Source: Rutidosis leptorrhynchoides (taxonomy: Eukaryota > Streptophyta > Magnoliopsida > Asterales > Asteraceae). From it: DNA of 64,000 nt. Every line of letters starts with the position of its first letter. Positions within the stretch are counted from its first letter, which is position 1. The notes under the pieces were generated by a model. The model did not search any database. It worked only from the letters and a program-made list of their open reading frames with translations, and was not told the origin of the DNA. The position numbers were made by a program, and so were the translations under genes. The stretch is from NCBI RefSeq assembly GCF_046630445.1, contig NC_092334.1:188486501-188550500 (forward strand), written 5' to 3'. Shown piece after piece: positions 35,562 to 49,963 of this stretch.

Positions 35562-37373
35562 TTGAAGGAAATGGCACCGGCGACTCGTCAGAATTTGAAC
35601 ATTAGCAAGGAAGACTTCCGTGTTTTCCTTACAGCAAACATAGCCGCAGTACAGGCTGCGATGCAAAATAACAATAACTCTGGATCTAGCAGTGGAACTA
35701 ATTCCACAAGAAATCGTGTAGGATGCTCCTACAAAGAATTCACTGCCTGCAAAGCTTTGGAATTTGATGGAACCGAAGGACCAATTGGATTGAAACGGTG
35801 GACCGAGAAAGTCGAATCGGTGTTTTCCATAAGTAAATGTACTGAAGAGGACAAATTTAAGTACGCTACGCATACCTTCACAGGTACTGCGTTAACGTGG
35901 TGGAACACCTATCTTGAACAGGTAGGATAAAATGCTGCTTACGCACTACCGTGGTCGGCATTCAAGCAATTGATGAACGAGCAGTACGGTCCTAGAAACA
36001 AAGTCAATAAACTCAGGGTAGAACTTAGGGAGTTACGAACATAAGGGTTCGACATTACCACATATGAACGATGATTCACAGAGTTGTGCCTATTGTGTCC
36101 GGGAGCGTTCGAAGATGAAGAAGAGAAGATCAACACATTTGTAAAAGGGTTACCAGTAAGGATTCAAGAAGATGTGAGTTCACATGAGCCTGCTTCCATA
36201 CAAAAGGTAAGTAGAATGGCTCATAAATTCATAAATCAGATTGAGGGAAGAATTAAAGAGCAGACGGCTGAAGAAGCCAACAAGAAACAACTCAAGAGAA
36301 AGTGGGAAGAAACCAGTGACAAGGGTCACCAATACAACAACAACAACAACAATTACAACCACAACCGCAACAACAATCGCAACAATAACCGCAATCCTAA
36401 CAATAACTACAACAAACGTCCCAATAACAACAACAACTACAACAACCGTTCTAACAACAATAACAATCTCAACAACAACCTCAATAACAACAACGGCAAC
36501 AAAAACCAAAAATGCCAAAGGTGTGAAGAGTACCACCAGAATGGGTTCTGCACGACATTTTGCACCAAGTGTAAAAGAACTGGCCATGGTGCGAAAAAGT
36601 GTGAGGTCTACGGACCAAAGTTTAACAGAACTAAAGGAACAAATAGTGGCGAAACAAGTAATGCCACCTTTGTTTGTTATGGATGTGGAAAACTGGGCCA
36701 CATTAGAAGTAATTGCCTGAATCAGGGGAATACTAATGGGCAGGGCCGCGGAAGAGTTTTCAATATTAATACGACAGAAGCACAGGAAGACCCGGAGCTT
36801 GTTACGGGTACGTTTCTTATTGATAATAAATCTGCTTATGTTTTATTTGATTCGGGCGCGGATAGAAGCTATATGAGTAGATATTTTTGTGCTAAATTAA
36901 GTTGCCCATTGACGCCTTTGGATAGTAAATTTTTACTCGAATTAGCAAACGGTAAATTAATTTCAGCAGATAATATATGTCGGGAGAGAGAAATTAAACT
37001 GGGGGATGAAACGTTTAAAATTGATTTAATACCAGTCGAGTTAGGGAGTTTTGACGTAATAATTGGCATGGACTGGTTGAAAAAGGTGAGAGCAGAGGTC
37101 GTTTGTTACAAAAATGTGATTCGCATTATGCGTGAAAAAGAAAAACCTTTAATGGTGTACGGAGAAAAGAACAACGCGAAGTTAAATCTTATTAGTAGTT
37201 TGAAGGCGCAAAAACTAATAAAAAAATGTTGTTACGTCATTCTAGCACACATCGAGGAAGTTAAACCTGAAGAAAAGAACATCAGTGATGTTCCCATCGC
37301 AAAAGAATTTTCTGATGTATTTCTGAAAGAATTATCGGGATTACCCCCCATCGATCCGTTGAATTTCAAATAG
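35562..37373 (+). pseudogene. gag and protease of the Tekay-like element
   Basis: Gag forms the virus-like particle. The likely start is the ATG at 35571 (MAPATRQNLN), although an in-frame ATG lies at 35562. The capsid part has FDGTEGPIGLKRWTEKVE and TALTWWNTYL, followed by an Asn-rich linker (36330-36500). Two CCHC zinc knuckles (one decayed: CTKCKRTGHGAKKC; one clear: CYGCGKLGHIRSNC) come next, then a retropepsin with the active-site motif LFDSGADRSYMS and the flap region IIGMDWL. In-frame stops are at 35928, 36042 and 36072. Near 37350 the frame shifts in a C-run, so RT is not in phase with protease. Confidence 0.9.
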
Positions 37374-40139
<2,766 letters not shown>

Positions 40140-40157
40140 TCGGGACTAAATTTATTT

Positions 40158-40170
40158 AACGGGTAGGTAC
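40158..40170 (+). promoter_or_regulatory. Polypurine tract of the Tekay-like element
   Basis: AACGGGTAGGTAC abuts the 3' LTR. The same string, continuing into CTACC, also occurs in the leader at about 35427. Confidence 0.65.
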
Positions 40171-40375
40171 TGTAGTGACCCGAACTTTTCCATGTTTATA
40201 TATATTAAATGAAATTGATATTTACATGATTAAGTGTTTTCAACATGTTAAGCAATCAAACTTGTTAAGACTTGATTAATTGAAATAGGTTTTATATAGA
40301 CAATTGACCACCCAAGTTGACCGGTGATTCACGAACGTCAAAACTTGTAAAAACTTTATGATGATATATATATAT

Positions 40376-40438
<63 letters not shown>

Positions 40439-43400
40439 ACTTGATATTATGATAATTAAGTATCTCATTAGGTATATTAACAATGAGCTACATATGTAAA
40501 AACAAGACTACTAACTTAAGGATTTCGAAACGAGACTTATATGTAACGATTATCGTTGTAACGACATTTAATGTATATATATCATATTAAGATATATTAA
40601 TATATCATAATATCATGATAATATAATAATTTAACATCTCATTAGATATAATAAACATTGGGTTAACAACATTTAACATGATCGTTAACTTAAAGGTTTC
40701 AAATCAACATTTACATGTAACGACTAACGATGACTTAACGACTCAGTTAAAATGTATATACATGTAGTGTTTTAATATGTATTCATACACTTTTGAAAGA
40801 CTTCAAGACACTTATCAAATTACTTCTACTTAACAAAAATGCTTACGATTACATCCCCGTTCAGTTTCATCAATAATTCTACTCGTATGCACCCGTATTC
40901 GTACTCGTACAATACACAGCTTTTAGATGTATGTACTATTGGTATATATACTCCAATGATCAGCTCTTAGTAGCCCATGTGAGTCACCTAACATATGTGT
41001 GAACCATCATTTGACAACTAGCATGAAATATCTCATAAAATTACAAAAATATTAGTAATCATTCATGACTTATTTACATGTAAACAAAATTACACATCCT
41101 TTATATCTAATCTATATACCAACGACCAAAAACACCTACAAATACTTTCATTCTTCAATTTTATTCATCTAATTGATCTCTCTCAAGTTCTATCTTCAAG
41201 TTCTAAGTGTTCTTCACAAATTCTATAAGTTCTAGTTTCATAAAATCAAGAATACTTCCAAGTTTGCTAGCTTACTTCCAATTTTGTAAAGTGATCATCC
41301 AACCTCAAGAAATCTTTATTATTTATAGTAAGATATCTTTATAATACAAAGTAATACTCATATTCAAACTTTGATTCAATTTCTATAACTATAACAATCT
41401 TATTTCGAGTGAAAATCTTACTTGAACTTGTTTTCGTGTCATGATTCTGCTTCAAGAACTTTCAAGCCATCCAAGGATCCTTTGAAGCTAGATCTATTTT
41501 TCTCATTTCCAGTAGGTTTATCCACAAAACTTGAGGTAGTAATGATGTTCATAACATCATTCGATTCATATATATATATAACTACCTTATTCGAAGGTTT
41601 AAACTTGAAATCACTAGAACATAGTTTAGTTAATTCTAAACTTGTTCGCAAACAAAAGTTAATCCTTCTAAATTGAATTTTAAAATCAAATAAACACATG
41701 TTCTATATCTATATGATATGCTAACTTAATGATTTAAAACCTGAAAACACGAAAAACACCGAAAAACTGGATATACGCCGTCATAGTAACACCGCGGGCT
41801 GTTTTAGGTTAGTTAATTAAAAACTATGATAAACTTTGATTTAAAAGTTGTTCTTCTGGGAAAATTATTTTTCTTATGAACATGAAACTATATCCAAAAA
41901 TCATGGTTAAACTCAAAGTGGAAGTATGTTTTCTAAAATGGTCATCTAGACGTCGTTCTTTCGACTGAAATGACTACCTTTACAAAAATGACTTGTAACC
42001 TGTATTTCCGACTATAAACTTATACTTTTTCTGTATAGATTCATAAACTTAAGTTCAATATGAAACCATAGCAATTGGATTCACTCAAAACAGATTTAAA
42101 ACGAAGAAGTTATGGGTAAAACAAGATTGGATATTTTTGCTTGTTGTAGCTACGTGAAAATTGGTAACAAATTTATATTAATCATATCCTAGCTAACTCA
42201 TATTGTATTATACATGTATTCTAATATATTATGTAATCTTGGGATACCATAGACACGTATGCAAATGTTTTAACATATCATATCGACCCATCTATATATA
42301 TTATTTGGAACAACCATAGACACTCTATATGCAGTAATATTGGAGTTAGCTATACAGGGTTGAGGTTAATTCCAAAATTATATATACTTTGAGTTGTGAT
42401 CTAGCCTGAGACTAGTATACACTGGGTCGTGGATTGATTCAAGATAATATATATCAATTTATTTCTGTACATCTAACTATGGACAACTAGTTGTAGGTTA
42501 CTAACGAGGACAGCTGACTTAATAAACTTAAAACATCAAAATGTATTAAAAGTGTTGTAAATATATTTTGAACATGCTTTGATATATATGTACATATTTG
42601 TTATAGGTTCGTGAATCGACCAGTGGTCAAGTCTTACTTCCCGACGAAGTAAAAATCTGTGAAAGTGAGTTATAGTCCTTCTTTTAAAATCTAATATTTT
42701 GGGATGAGAATACATGCACTTTTATAAATATTTTATATAATAGACACAAGTAAATGAAACTACTTTATATCGATGAATGATCGAAGCCGAATATGCCCCT
42801 TTTTAGCTTGGTAGCCTAAGAATTTGGGAACAGACCCCCAAATTGACGCAAATCCTAAAGATAGATCTATCGGGCCTAACAAGCCCCATTCTGGAATTTG
42901 GAATGCTTTAGTACTTCGATTTTATCATGTCCGATGGGTGTTCCGGAATGATGAGGATATTCTATATGCATCTTGTTAATGTCGGTTACCAGGTGTTCAA
43001 CGTATGAATGATTTTTATCTCTATGTACGGGATGTATTGAAATATGAAATCTTGTAGTCTATTATTATGATTTGATAATATATAGGTTAAACCTATAACT
43101 CACCAACATTTTTGTTGACGTTTTAAGCATGTTTATTCTCAGGTGATTATTAAGAGCTTCCGTTGTTGCATATTAAAATAAGGACAAGATTTGGAGTCCA
43201 TGCTTGTATGATATTATGTAAAAACTGCATTCAAGAAACTTATTTTTTGATGTAATATATTCTTATTGTAAACCATTATGTAATGGTCGTGTGTAAACGG
43301 TATATTTTAGATTATCATTATTTGATAATCTACGTAATGCTTTTTAAACCTTTATAGATAAAATAAAGGTTATGGTTGTTTTAAAAATGAATGCAGTCTT

Positions 43401-43487
43401 TGAAAAACGTCTCATATAGAGGTCAAAACCTCGCAACGAAATCAATTAATATGGAACGTTTATAATCAATATGAACGGGACATTTCA
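40171..43487 (+). repeat. 3' LTR of the Tekay-like element
   Basis: 3,317 bp, with the same ends as the 5' LTR. The length difference is mostly a TA microsatellite expansion at about 40365-40433. Confidence 0.9.
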
Positions 43488-43492
43488 AGATG

Positions 43493-43773
43493 TACCTCGC
43501 CGGTAATTCTCAATGATATGCAAGTGAAATCTTTTGAATGGATATCAACTAGGATCAAGGGTAAAAGCATCGATTGGCATGTTGGCTTACTAATCCATCA
43601 ATGTATCTCAATTCCTAAGTTAGTCCCGGGGTGCAATCTTTGCAACCCACTTGTAGCTAACTTGTGATCTTTCGTGTAAATTGTTGGGCCGGTCGGTTGT
43701 TTGGCCGTGCCATCGTTGTAACATTTTAAGTTTATATAATAATAATACTATCTTGCTTTTCAAAAAAAAAAAA
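43493..43773 (+). pseudogene. LINE ORF2 C-terminus, 3' UTR and poly(A)
   Basis: The last residues of ORF2 read VILNDMQVKSFEWISTRIKG then IDWHVGL, a usual ending of this LINE type. A 3' UTR and 12 A residues at 43762-43773 follow. The AGATG at 43488-43492 is the right TSD of the LTR element. Sequence after the tail (CATGTATCATTC) should contain the LINE's own target duplication. Confidence 0.8.
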
Positions 43774-43977
43774 CATGTATCATTCAAAAAATCAAACTGC
43801 TTGCAACTAAAAAGTGACAAAGATAAATCAAAACAATATAAAAAAGGTCTAAACATACAAATTATGTTTCTCATTTGTGTTAATTCTTTGGTTGCTTACT
43901 ATGCAATTAAATAAAAGATACACATACAGTCCCTTAAACGTTTTATTTTGTTATAACAAATTTCTTTTGCATAATCC

Positions 43978-44002
43978 CATAAATTCGCGGGTCTTAAACT
44001 AG
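43978..44002 (+). mobile_element. Helitron 3' end, plus strand (decayed)
   Basis: CCCATAAATTCGCGGG, a damaged hairpin, is followed by TCTTAAACTAG. CTAG fits the CTRR end but the next base is A instead of T. This may be an older or mutated end of a plus-strand Helitron. Confidence 0.45.
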
Positions 44003-44371
44003 AACACTTTTCTAAACCATCAATGCTATGAATAAAGAAACCATATGTCGAAAAGCTTGGTAAATTGACTGTTATCTACAATTTCTGCGATCAGCTAAAA
44101 ACCTTTTTAAACATATTAAATACATATTAATCTCTTTTGATCAATACCCACGATTTTCCTTTCAATCAACTTTCATCTTTTTTACAGGCATATGCGGTAT
44201 ACGTATCTCTACTTTGAATAATATCAAAGAAATATGCGGTATACTTAAATATTTATTTTTTAGCAAATATTTTATTTCAAATTAGAATTTTGTGTTTCAA
44301 CAATGTTACATTTGAATATCATTATTATTTCATGTTATTTCTATTTTATTATAAAAATCTCCTTGAATAAC

Positions 44372-44398
44372 CCCGCGAATTCGCGGGTCTTTGACTGG
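44372..44398 (+). mobile_element. Helitron 3' end, plus strand
   Basis: The perfect 16-bp palindrome CCCGCGAATTCGCGGG at 44372-44387 is followed by TCTTTGACTGG and T, that is, hairpin, short spacer, CTRR and host T, the Helitron 3' signature. The best 5' partner on this strand is at 7754. Both are bordered by TA microsatellite. Confidence 0.6.
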
Positions 44399-44400
44399 TA

Positions 44401-44419
44401 TACATATATATATATATAA

Positions 44420-44476
<57 letters not shown>
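44401..44476. repeat. TA/CA compound microsatellite
   Basis: TA runs flank a run of about 14 CA units next to the Helitron 3' end. Confidence 0.95.
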
Positions 44477-44482
<6 letters not shown>

Positions 44483-45411
44483 TATTGTCTTAAATTAATA
44501 ACTTACTTCGATACATAGATAATGATAATGAGATAAATCCCTTTTATAAACTTTACTTTATGCACTAATATTAAAAAAGTAGGTAAAAATTAATAGATAA
44601 AATTATAAAGTGAACAAAAAGTGATAATAACTTTTCTTAAATTGTATCTTTTGCTTGTGGAGTATTAAATTGTGACGGATAGAATATTATATTATATTAT
44701 ATATCACAGAATATTACTGTTATAAAGTATTATTTAAGTTATTGTTAATGACAATTTTATATATGTTTGCATGCAAAAATAACCTCCTTCAAAAAAAGAT
44801 GTTGGTAAATTCTAACATTAAAATTGATAGATCTTAAGTTATATAGTACAATTTATCAATACATAAAAATGAAGAATTTATCAATTCTGTCTTTGTCATT
44901 AGTTCTTTAAAAACCGTATATTTGTTTCATGTTTTATAAGATAGAAAATATAATTGGGACGATTGTCACAAATTTTAGTCCAAAATCACAGCTACCATTA
45001 AATAATTAACATTAACGTTATATATATATATATATATAATAGCTATTTAAATTAGGTAATTAACTTAATTTTAATTTTAACATTGTCAAAAGACTTAATT
45101 ACGCCATTCGTCCATAATGTTTACTATTAATTTTACCATGGATCCTAAAGTTTTATTTTTACAAGGTAACCCCTAATGTTTACATTTGTTTCATAGTGAT
45201 CCTCAGAACCAACTGAGGTTAACTCATCTATGTTAGTTTGTATCACACGCGTTACAGACGAGAGTGTAATATTCATTTTACATTTGTGTCTATCATAACA
45301 CATATATCATTCGTTTTCAACATTATAAATTGAATCACAATCAAGTATTCAATCGCAAACCCTAATCCCCAAATTACAATTCGCCTTAACTCATCTAAAA
45401 TTGATTTACGA
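44477..45411. other. AT-rich intergenic stretch
   Basis: No coding frame, LTR or terminal repeat recognised. A short TA run lies at about 45020. The last 60 bases look like the leader of the GRF-type fragment. Confidence 0.4.
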
Positions 45412-45663
45412 AATGGTTAACTGTTGGTGTGGTAGAAGAGCTATACTTCCCACTTCAAGGACTCTGGAACATCCTGCACGCATATTCTATAGTTGCCCAA
45501 TTTCCGTATGTACTGTGTTTTGATTTTAAATTTGACTTGCGATTTTGTAGTAAATACGAATTGTGGTTGAATTAAAGTTAATATGTTTGTATAGTGGTCA
45601 AATTGCAGGTTTGTACAAATGGTATGATCCACATGTGATGGATCAAGAAGCATTATTAGAGTC
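45412..45663 (+). pseudogene. GRF-type zinc-finger gene fragment, two exons
   Basis: ATG at 45412 opens MVNCWCGRRAILPTSRTLEH, then ARIFYSCP before a GTATGT donor at about 45505. This follows the GRF zinc-finger pattern (C.CG..a...TS.T..NPGR.FY.CP). After a TTGCAG acceptor near 45608 the sequence reads LYKWYDPHVMDQEALLESKN, the usual W-containing second half of the finger. The two parts do not join in phase with these splice sites by my reading, so the gene is likely broken, or the true acceptor differs. Small GRF genes are frequent in plants and often carried by transposons; its role is not known. Confidence 0.5.
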
Positions 45664-46199
45664 AAAGAACATGTTTAGGTTTTTTTTTTTTTTTTTTGTA
45701 GTGGATGATGTTTTAGAATAGTTAGGTTAAATTTCAGGTTTTTTTTTTTTTTGTGTAAAATAAGATGTTCGAATGTACTGTTCCATCAGTTTGTTTCATT
45801 AATGAATGTTCAATAAGATGTTTGAAATGTTTCAGTTTGTCATTGAAAATCAACCATGTTAACCATATTTACATCGGTAATATTACCACTCAAGTATTCT
45901 TGATATGGAGCATCACTGAAATATCTTCCATGATGAATTCTCATAAATATAAATAAAAGTATTAGACAATGAAGGAAACAGTATTGACAATAACATACAA
46001 AATAATTATGTAACATTACAGTATAATTGATCCAAAATAGGTGTATCAAAGCTTGTATATTCAGTTCGTATAGTGTACGTAAGAACATCGATGGGTTGAT
46101 CCTTATGGAATTGAAGATGTAAAAGTTTTTTTGAGACAAGAATATACATGAATATGAAAAGCCCGAGTTCTGACTATGAGACATGTGTTTGTTTTTGTA
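45664..46199. other. AT-rich stretch, unassigned
   Basis: Two T-runs at about 45679 and 45741. A 114-codon minus-strand frame at 45840-46184 is Ile/Phe/Cys-rich and unlike any protein I know. It may include the true outer edge of the following LTR. Confidence 0.3.
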
Positions 46200-46732
46200 T
46201 TGTGCTGCTGATCAAACCAAAATTGTTCGGTCTGAGTGCAAGTGAATTAAAAAGGAAGTTTAACCTTTGGAAGGGGGTCCTTCGGTTAAATGGGAGATGG
46301 ATGTGGTGATGTTGTTTGTCTTTTTCCGAGCCTCTAAGGTAAGCTATGGAAGGTTAGTGTGTGAAATGGTCAGTTGATCGATTGGCCATTGAATGAGGCC
46401 AAAGGATGCTATTTATAGATAATAAAATGACGGTTATGCATGATAGCCATTATAATAGCACCCACGACTTGTAACTGCCACTAGAACCTCCTAATCAAGC
46501 CTACAACCTATTCCACGTTCCTGAAATGTAGGGATGTGGTCCAACTCAGCAATACCAAGTCAACCTTGACAGTCCATCACGTGACCCATGGCGTGACGGT
46601 AGATTGAGCATGAGTTGAACGTTTACTGGATATTACGTGTGTTACACGTGATACAGCATTAGGTTCCCGACAGGTTCATGTGCTAGACGCCATGCGTTGA
46701 ACGTGACGTCACCCATGGTGTGACGTACGTCA
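46200..46732 (-). repeat. 3' LTR of a Tat-lineage element, minus strand (left edge approximate)
   Basis: On the minus strand it starts TGACGTACGTCACACC at 46732, directly after a polypurine tract, and has a TATA box (ATCTATAAATAG) at about 46408-46419. Short CGTGAC/GTGACG motifs and several ACGT cores occur in the upper half. The far end is not fixed: no TSD or second LTR is available in the window. Confidence 0.55.
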
Positions 46733-46747
46733 TTAAGTCCCCCCAGT
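46733..46747 (-). promoter_or_regulatory. Polypurine tract of the Tat-lineage element
   Basis: On the minus strand ACTGGGGGGACTTAA precedes the first TG of the LTR. A G-run of this type before the 3' LTR is usual in Tat elements. It shows that the element's sense strand is minus, in agreement with the integrase. Confidence 0.65.
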
Positions 46748-47074
46748 TTGGTTGGGTACAAAATGTACTTGTACGTGAGACCAAAGTAATTATAAATTTA
46801 ACATCACAAACGGCACGGCATGAGAGATGATATCTGTACATCATAAAAATGTCCAATCGTATTTTTATAATGTTTAAATAAAATATCATGAGTGATTCTG
46901 ACACCAAAGGCGTCCGATCAGCCTCCAAACGCACTGTTTTCTATGTAAACGCCATCATTATTACAGTTGTAAGAAGTGAAACGACGTGAATCTATCGGTT
47001 ACGAATGTATGGTGAAAAGACACGTGGACGTTCGAGATTGAAGCCCAAAGTTGATGCCCATTCAAAGCTCTTTC

Positions 47075-47082
47075 TATAAATA
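47075..47082 (+). promoter_or_regulatory. TATA box for the opposite-strand accessory ORF
   Basis: TATAAATA lies about 140 bp upstream of the ATG at 47216 on the plus strand, antisense to the element's pol. It is followed by a C-rich leader (CACACACCCCTAGCG). Confidence 0.5.
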
Positions 47083-47215
47083 GGGGTTTTTACCTCCTCA
47101 TTTTCACACACCCCTAGCGTTTGCACACTTATATTCAAGCCCTGTTGCTAATACACATAATTCCACACTTTTCATCGCGTAACGTCACGTTACTTCTTTC
47201 AAAGGTTAGTTTAGA

Positions 47216-49407
47216 ATGTCCAAGGCAAATGTTGCAACGGAACGTAGCAACATTACGTCTGATCAGCTTGAAGACTTTATAGGCGAGTATCCACCGCTTT
47301 CCAATTGGCATGTTATGGTGGCGACGGATGAGCAACATGCTCACACTCCTCCTCCAGAACACTTTACGTTATACTTGAAGGCGATATCGATAGGCAACAT
47401 GCGCTTGCCGCTGTCGCATTTCGTAGCGTCTGTTCTTGAACATTACCACATTAGTGTCTCCCAGCTTCATCCTCACGCGTGGCAATGCGTAATCATATTT
47501 GAGATGTTTTTTTAGGGGGCAAAACTGTCCCGCCCTCCTGAACGTTTTTCGGGCGACCTTTAAATTATCTGCTTCCGGAAAGGGTTGGTACACCTTCGAG
47601 AAGAAGTGTAATTTCACTTCGAAGAAATCCCCTTCCCTCCATGACTGGAGGGATATGTACGGATAAGTTCACCAGAACGCGCTTGGCGTCGGGCATGCCT
47701 ACCTAGTTCCGTGGCACTTCAGCCGTTCACCAGATCTTTCAAAGACGCCGGAATTGAGTCCGGAAGAGCGTGCGTTGTTCAACTTCTATAAGGACGCGGA
47801 ATTAGATATGCATCCTTACACGGAGGTGATGCTGAAGCTAGGTAACGTTCAATGTTACTGGCCATGGGCGAACAAGGTGTCGATGATTCTATACAACGGA
47901 ATGGGTATGCTCTTGATGCCGTAGCGTTCTTTGTAAGTACTCTCTTCGTCAATATTTTAATATATATGCATTCTTGTGTAGAGATGGACTTTGGACAAGC
48001 TATTCGCCGTCCCACACTTGAGGGGTTGAAGCTCAAGAAACTCGAGAGGTCCAAGCTTCCTGCAGGTGATCCCTGCAAAGAAGGAGAGCCTGCCGTCGAG
48101 TCATCAACTAACGCCACCACTGAAACTGGTGGCGTGTCGCAAACACAGACTTCCACACCAACCACCAACCCTGAGCCAATATCCGTTGCGCCACCGATGC
48201 CACCGAAAGGGCAAAAACGCTATAGCCCCGCCACGTTTCTGGTGACGCCCGGTGGCAACAAGAAACCGAAAAGCGTTAGGGAGATTGCCGAGAGCAATCT
48301 GGACAGTTTTCAACATGAACCCAGTCAGGGTGGGTACTATTTCAATCCTGATAATAATGTCAATACCTTACCAAGGTCACAATGGCAGAAACTAATAAAA
48401 GTTATTGTTTCAGGGGGTCAGACCAATCCTTCGGTGATCAATATTGAGGACATCTCTCACGTGCAGCGACCCAAAAAAGTTGTCACGTTGTCAAGCTCTG
48501 GCACCGGTTCCGGCCATCAGCAGTCCAGTCATCACAACGATTCCCGGGAGGATCCTCATTTTTCCGGATTTGGCAAACAGTCGATGTTTTATCACTTTAA
48601 CGTCATATGGGACGTGTCCCATGGGGACGCGTACTCCCAATTTGAGTACCTTCAAAGGATATGCCCCACTGCTCTGGTGGATGAGCTTAAAAAGATGCCG
48701 GACAACGCTGCGGGTCGAGCGCGTATACAGCACATTCATCAGGGTCTAGCATTGACCCGTGATGAAATTGTTCATTCAAACAACACCGAGCAGCGTTGTC
48801 GTCAAGCAAAAGCACGGGTGAAGGAGGTTGGTGATGAAGCCAAGATTTTAAGGGAGGAGATGGAGGGCCATAAGAAGGCTGCGGCGGAGGCGCAACATGA
48901 AAAGCTGGTGGCGTTAAGGGAGGCACAGCGAGCTGCCAAAAACCTAAACATTGTTATGGAGAAGGAAAAACAGGCCCTTGCTGACTTAGTGGCGGCTCAA
49001 AATGAGTTGGCTGAAGAGAAGGCGAGCAAGGAGCTCCTCCTACGCAGGTTCAAGAACTAACCGTTGCCAAGAATAAGGCAACGGATGATTTTCAACAGCT
49101 ATGTCCTATGATACCGCACATCTTCACCAAGGTCATCACCTCTCATCACGTCATGGAACCCTTCGGCAAGCTTCTTGACGCCGCCAAAGGCGTAGGGCGT
49201 CTTGAGACCTACACGATGATGAATGAAAACGTCACACTTCCTGATCTGTTACCTGACACGGTTGCAAATAGTTTGGATCTAGACGTGTATGAAAAATATG
49301 ATGCGGCCACCGCCGAAGTGAAGGCGGTCAAGGTGCCTTTTGTGGAGGAGATTGGGAGCCAGCTTGGGCTAGACATGGAAAAGATTAAGGGGATGATCCC
49401 CAAGTAG
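47216..49407 (+). pseudogene. Accessory ORF of the Tat element (gypsy-type transposon domain plus coiled coil)
   Basis: The ORF runs opposite to pol. Its start is the ATG at 47216 (MSKANVATERSNITSDQLED). The N-terminal domain MRLPLSHFVASVLEHYHI, then SQLHP, matches the plant 'putative gypsy-type transposon' domain (Transposase_28-like). It continues after a frame change in a T-run near 47510 (LSASGKGWYTFEKK, SPSLHDWRDMYG), a TAA near 47662, and another frame change near 47850. The middle is Ser/Pro/Thr-rich; 48770-49050 is a Glu/Lys/Ala coiled coil (EEMEGHKKAAAEAQHEK). Near 49048 one indel separates the last part, 49108-49407. Such accessory ORFs between pol and the 3' LTR, sometimes antisense, are known in Tat-lineage elements; their role is not known. 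Confidence 0.7.
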
Positions 49408-49963
49408 ATTGTCACTTGTAATTTTTGATTTTTGTTATTGATGGATGTAATCAAACAATATTATGAATGAAAATATGTAATTATATCTGCCGTATTGCAA
49501 TTACTTTCATTGATGTGTATCATTTCGATAATATTCGACACGCTGTCGTCGTTACGGTAGCGTGGTATTTCAAGGTTGTACTTGATAAATTTGTCATGAC
49601 CTGCATGTATCTAGACCATGCTGGGATGTACGCGGCGGGTACGAAACCAGAAGGTATCCCGTTACGGTGTCAGTTCGGCGTAGGTTCAACGCCAAGCGCC
49701 GTTCATGCCGTCCGAAAGCTAGAATATTCTTTGTTCAAGGCATGTGTAACACATGAATGGACTTATATTTACATTTTGTATAAAAACACCGAAGTGATGC
49801 CATAAATAGTTACGTAACGCAACACTGAAACTGGAAAATGCATTAAATTCAAATAAAACAAACCAATCCACGGCGCATCGCGCTTACAAATTTGTGATGA
49901 TCAGTCACAGAATTAAAAGAAACATTGAATAGTGGAACACATAGTTTCAACGTACTAAATATT
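49408..49963. other. Spacer between accessory ORF and pol
   Basis: A 112-codon plus-strand frame (49467-49805) has no recognised motif. The two convergent ORFs of the Tat element end on either side of this spacer, so transcription ends are expected here. Confidence 0.35.

Noticed and set aside
36180-36720. Long frames antisense to, and in another phase of, gag (Val- or Thr-rich)
   Set aside because: Shadows of the Asn-codon (AAC) repeat in the gag linker.
45840-46184. 114-codon minus-strand frame
   Set aside because: AT-driven composition, no domain, near an uncertain LTR edge.
47933-47981. Possible 49-bp intron in the Tat accessory ORF (GTAAGT...TGTGTAG)
   Set aside because: Shorter than normal plant introns, and the frame reads through it anyway.
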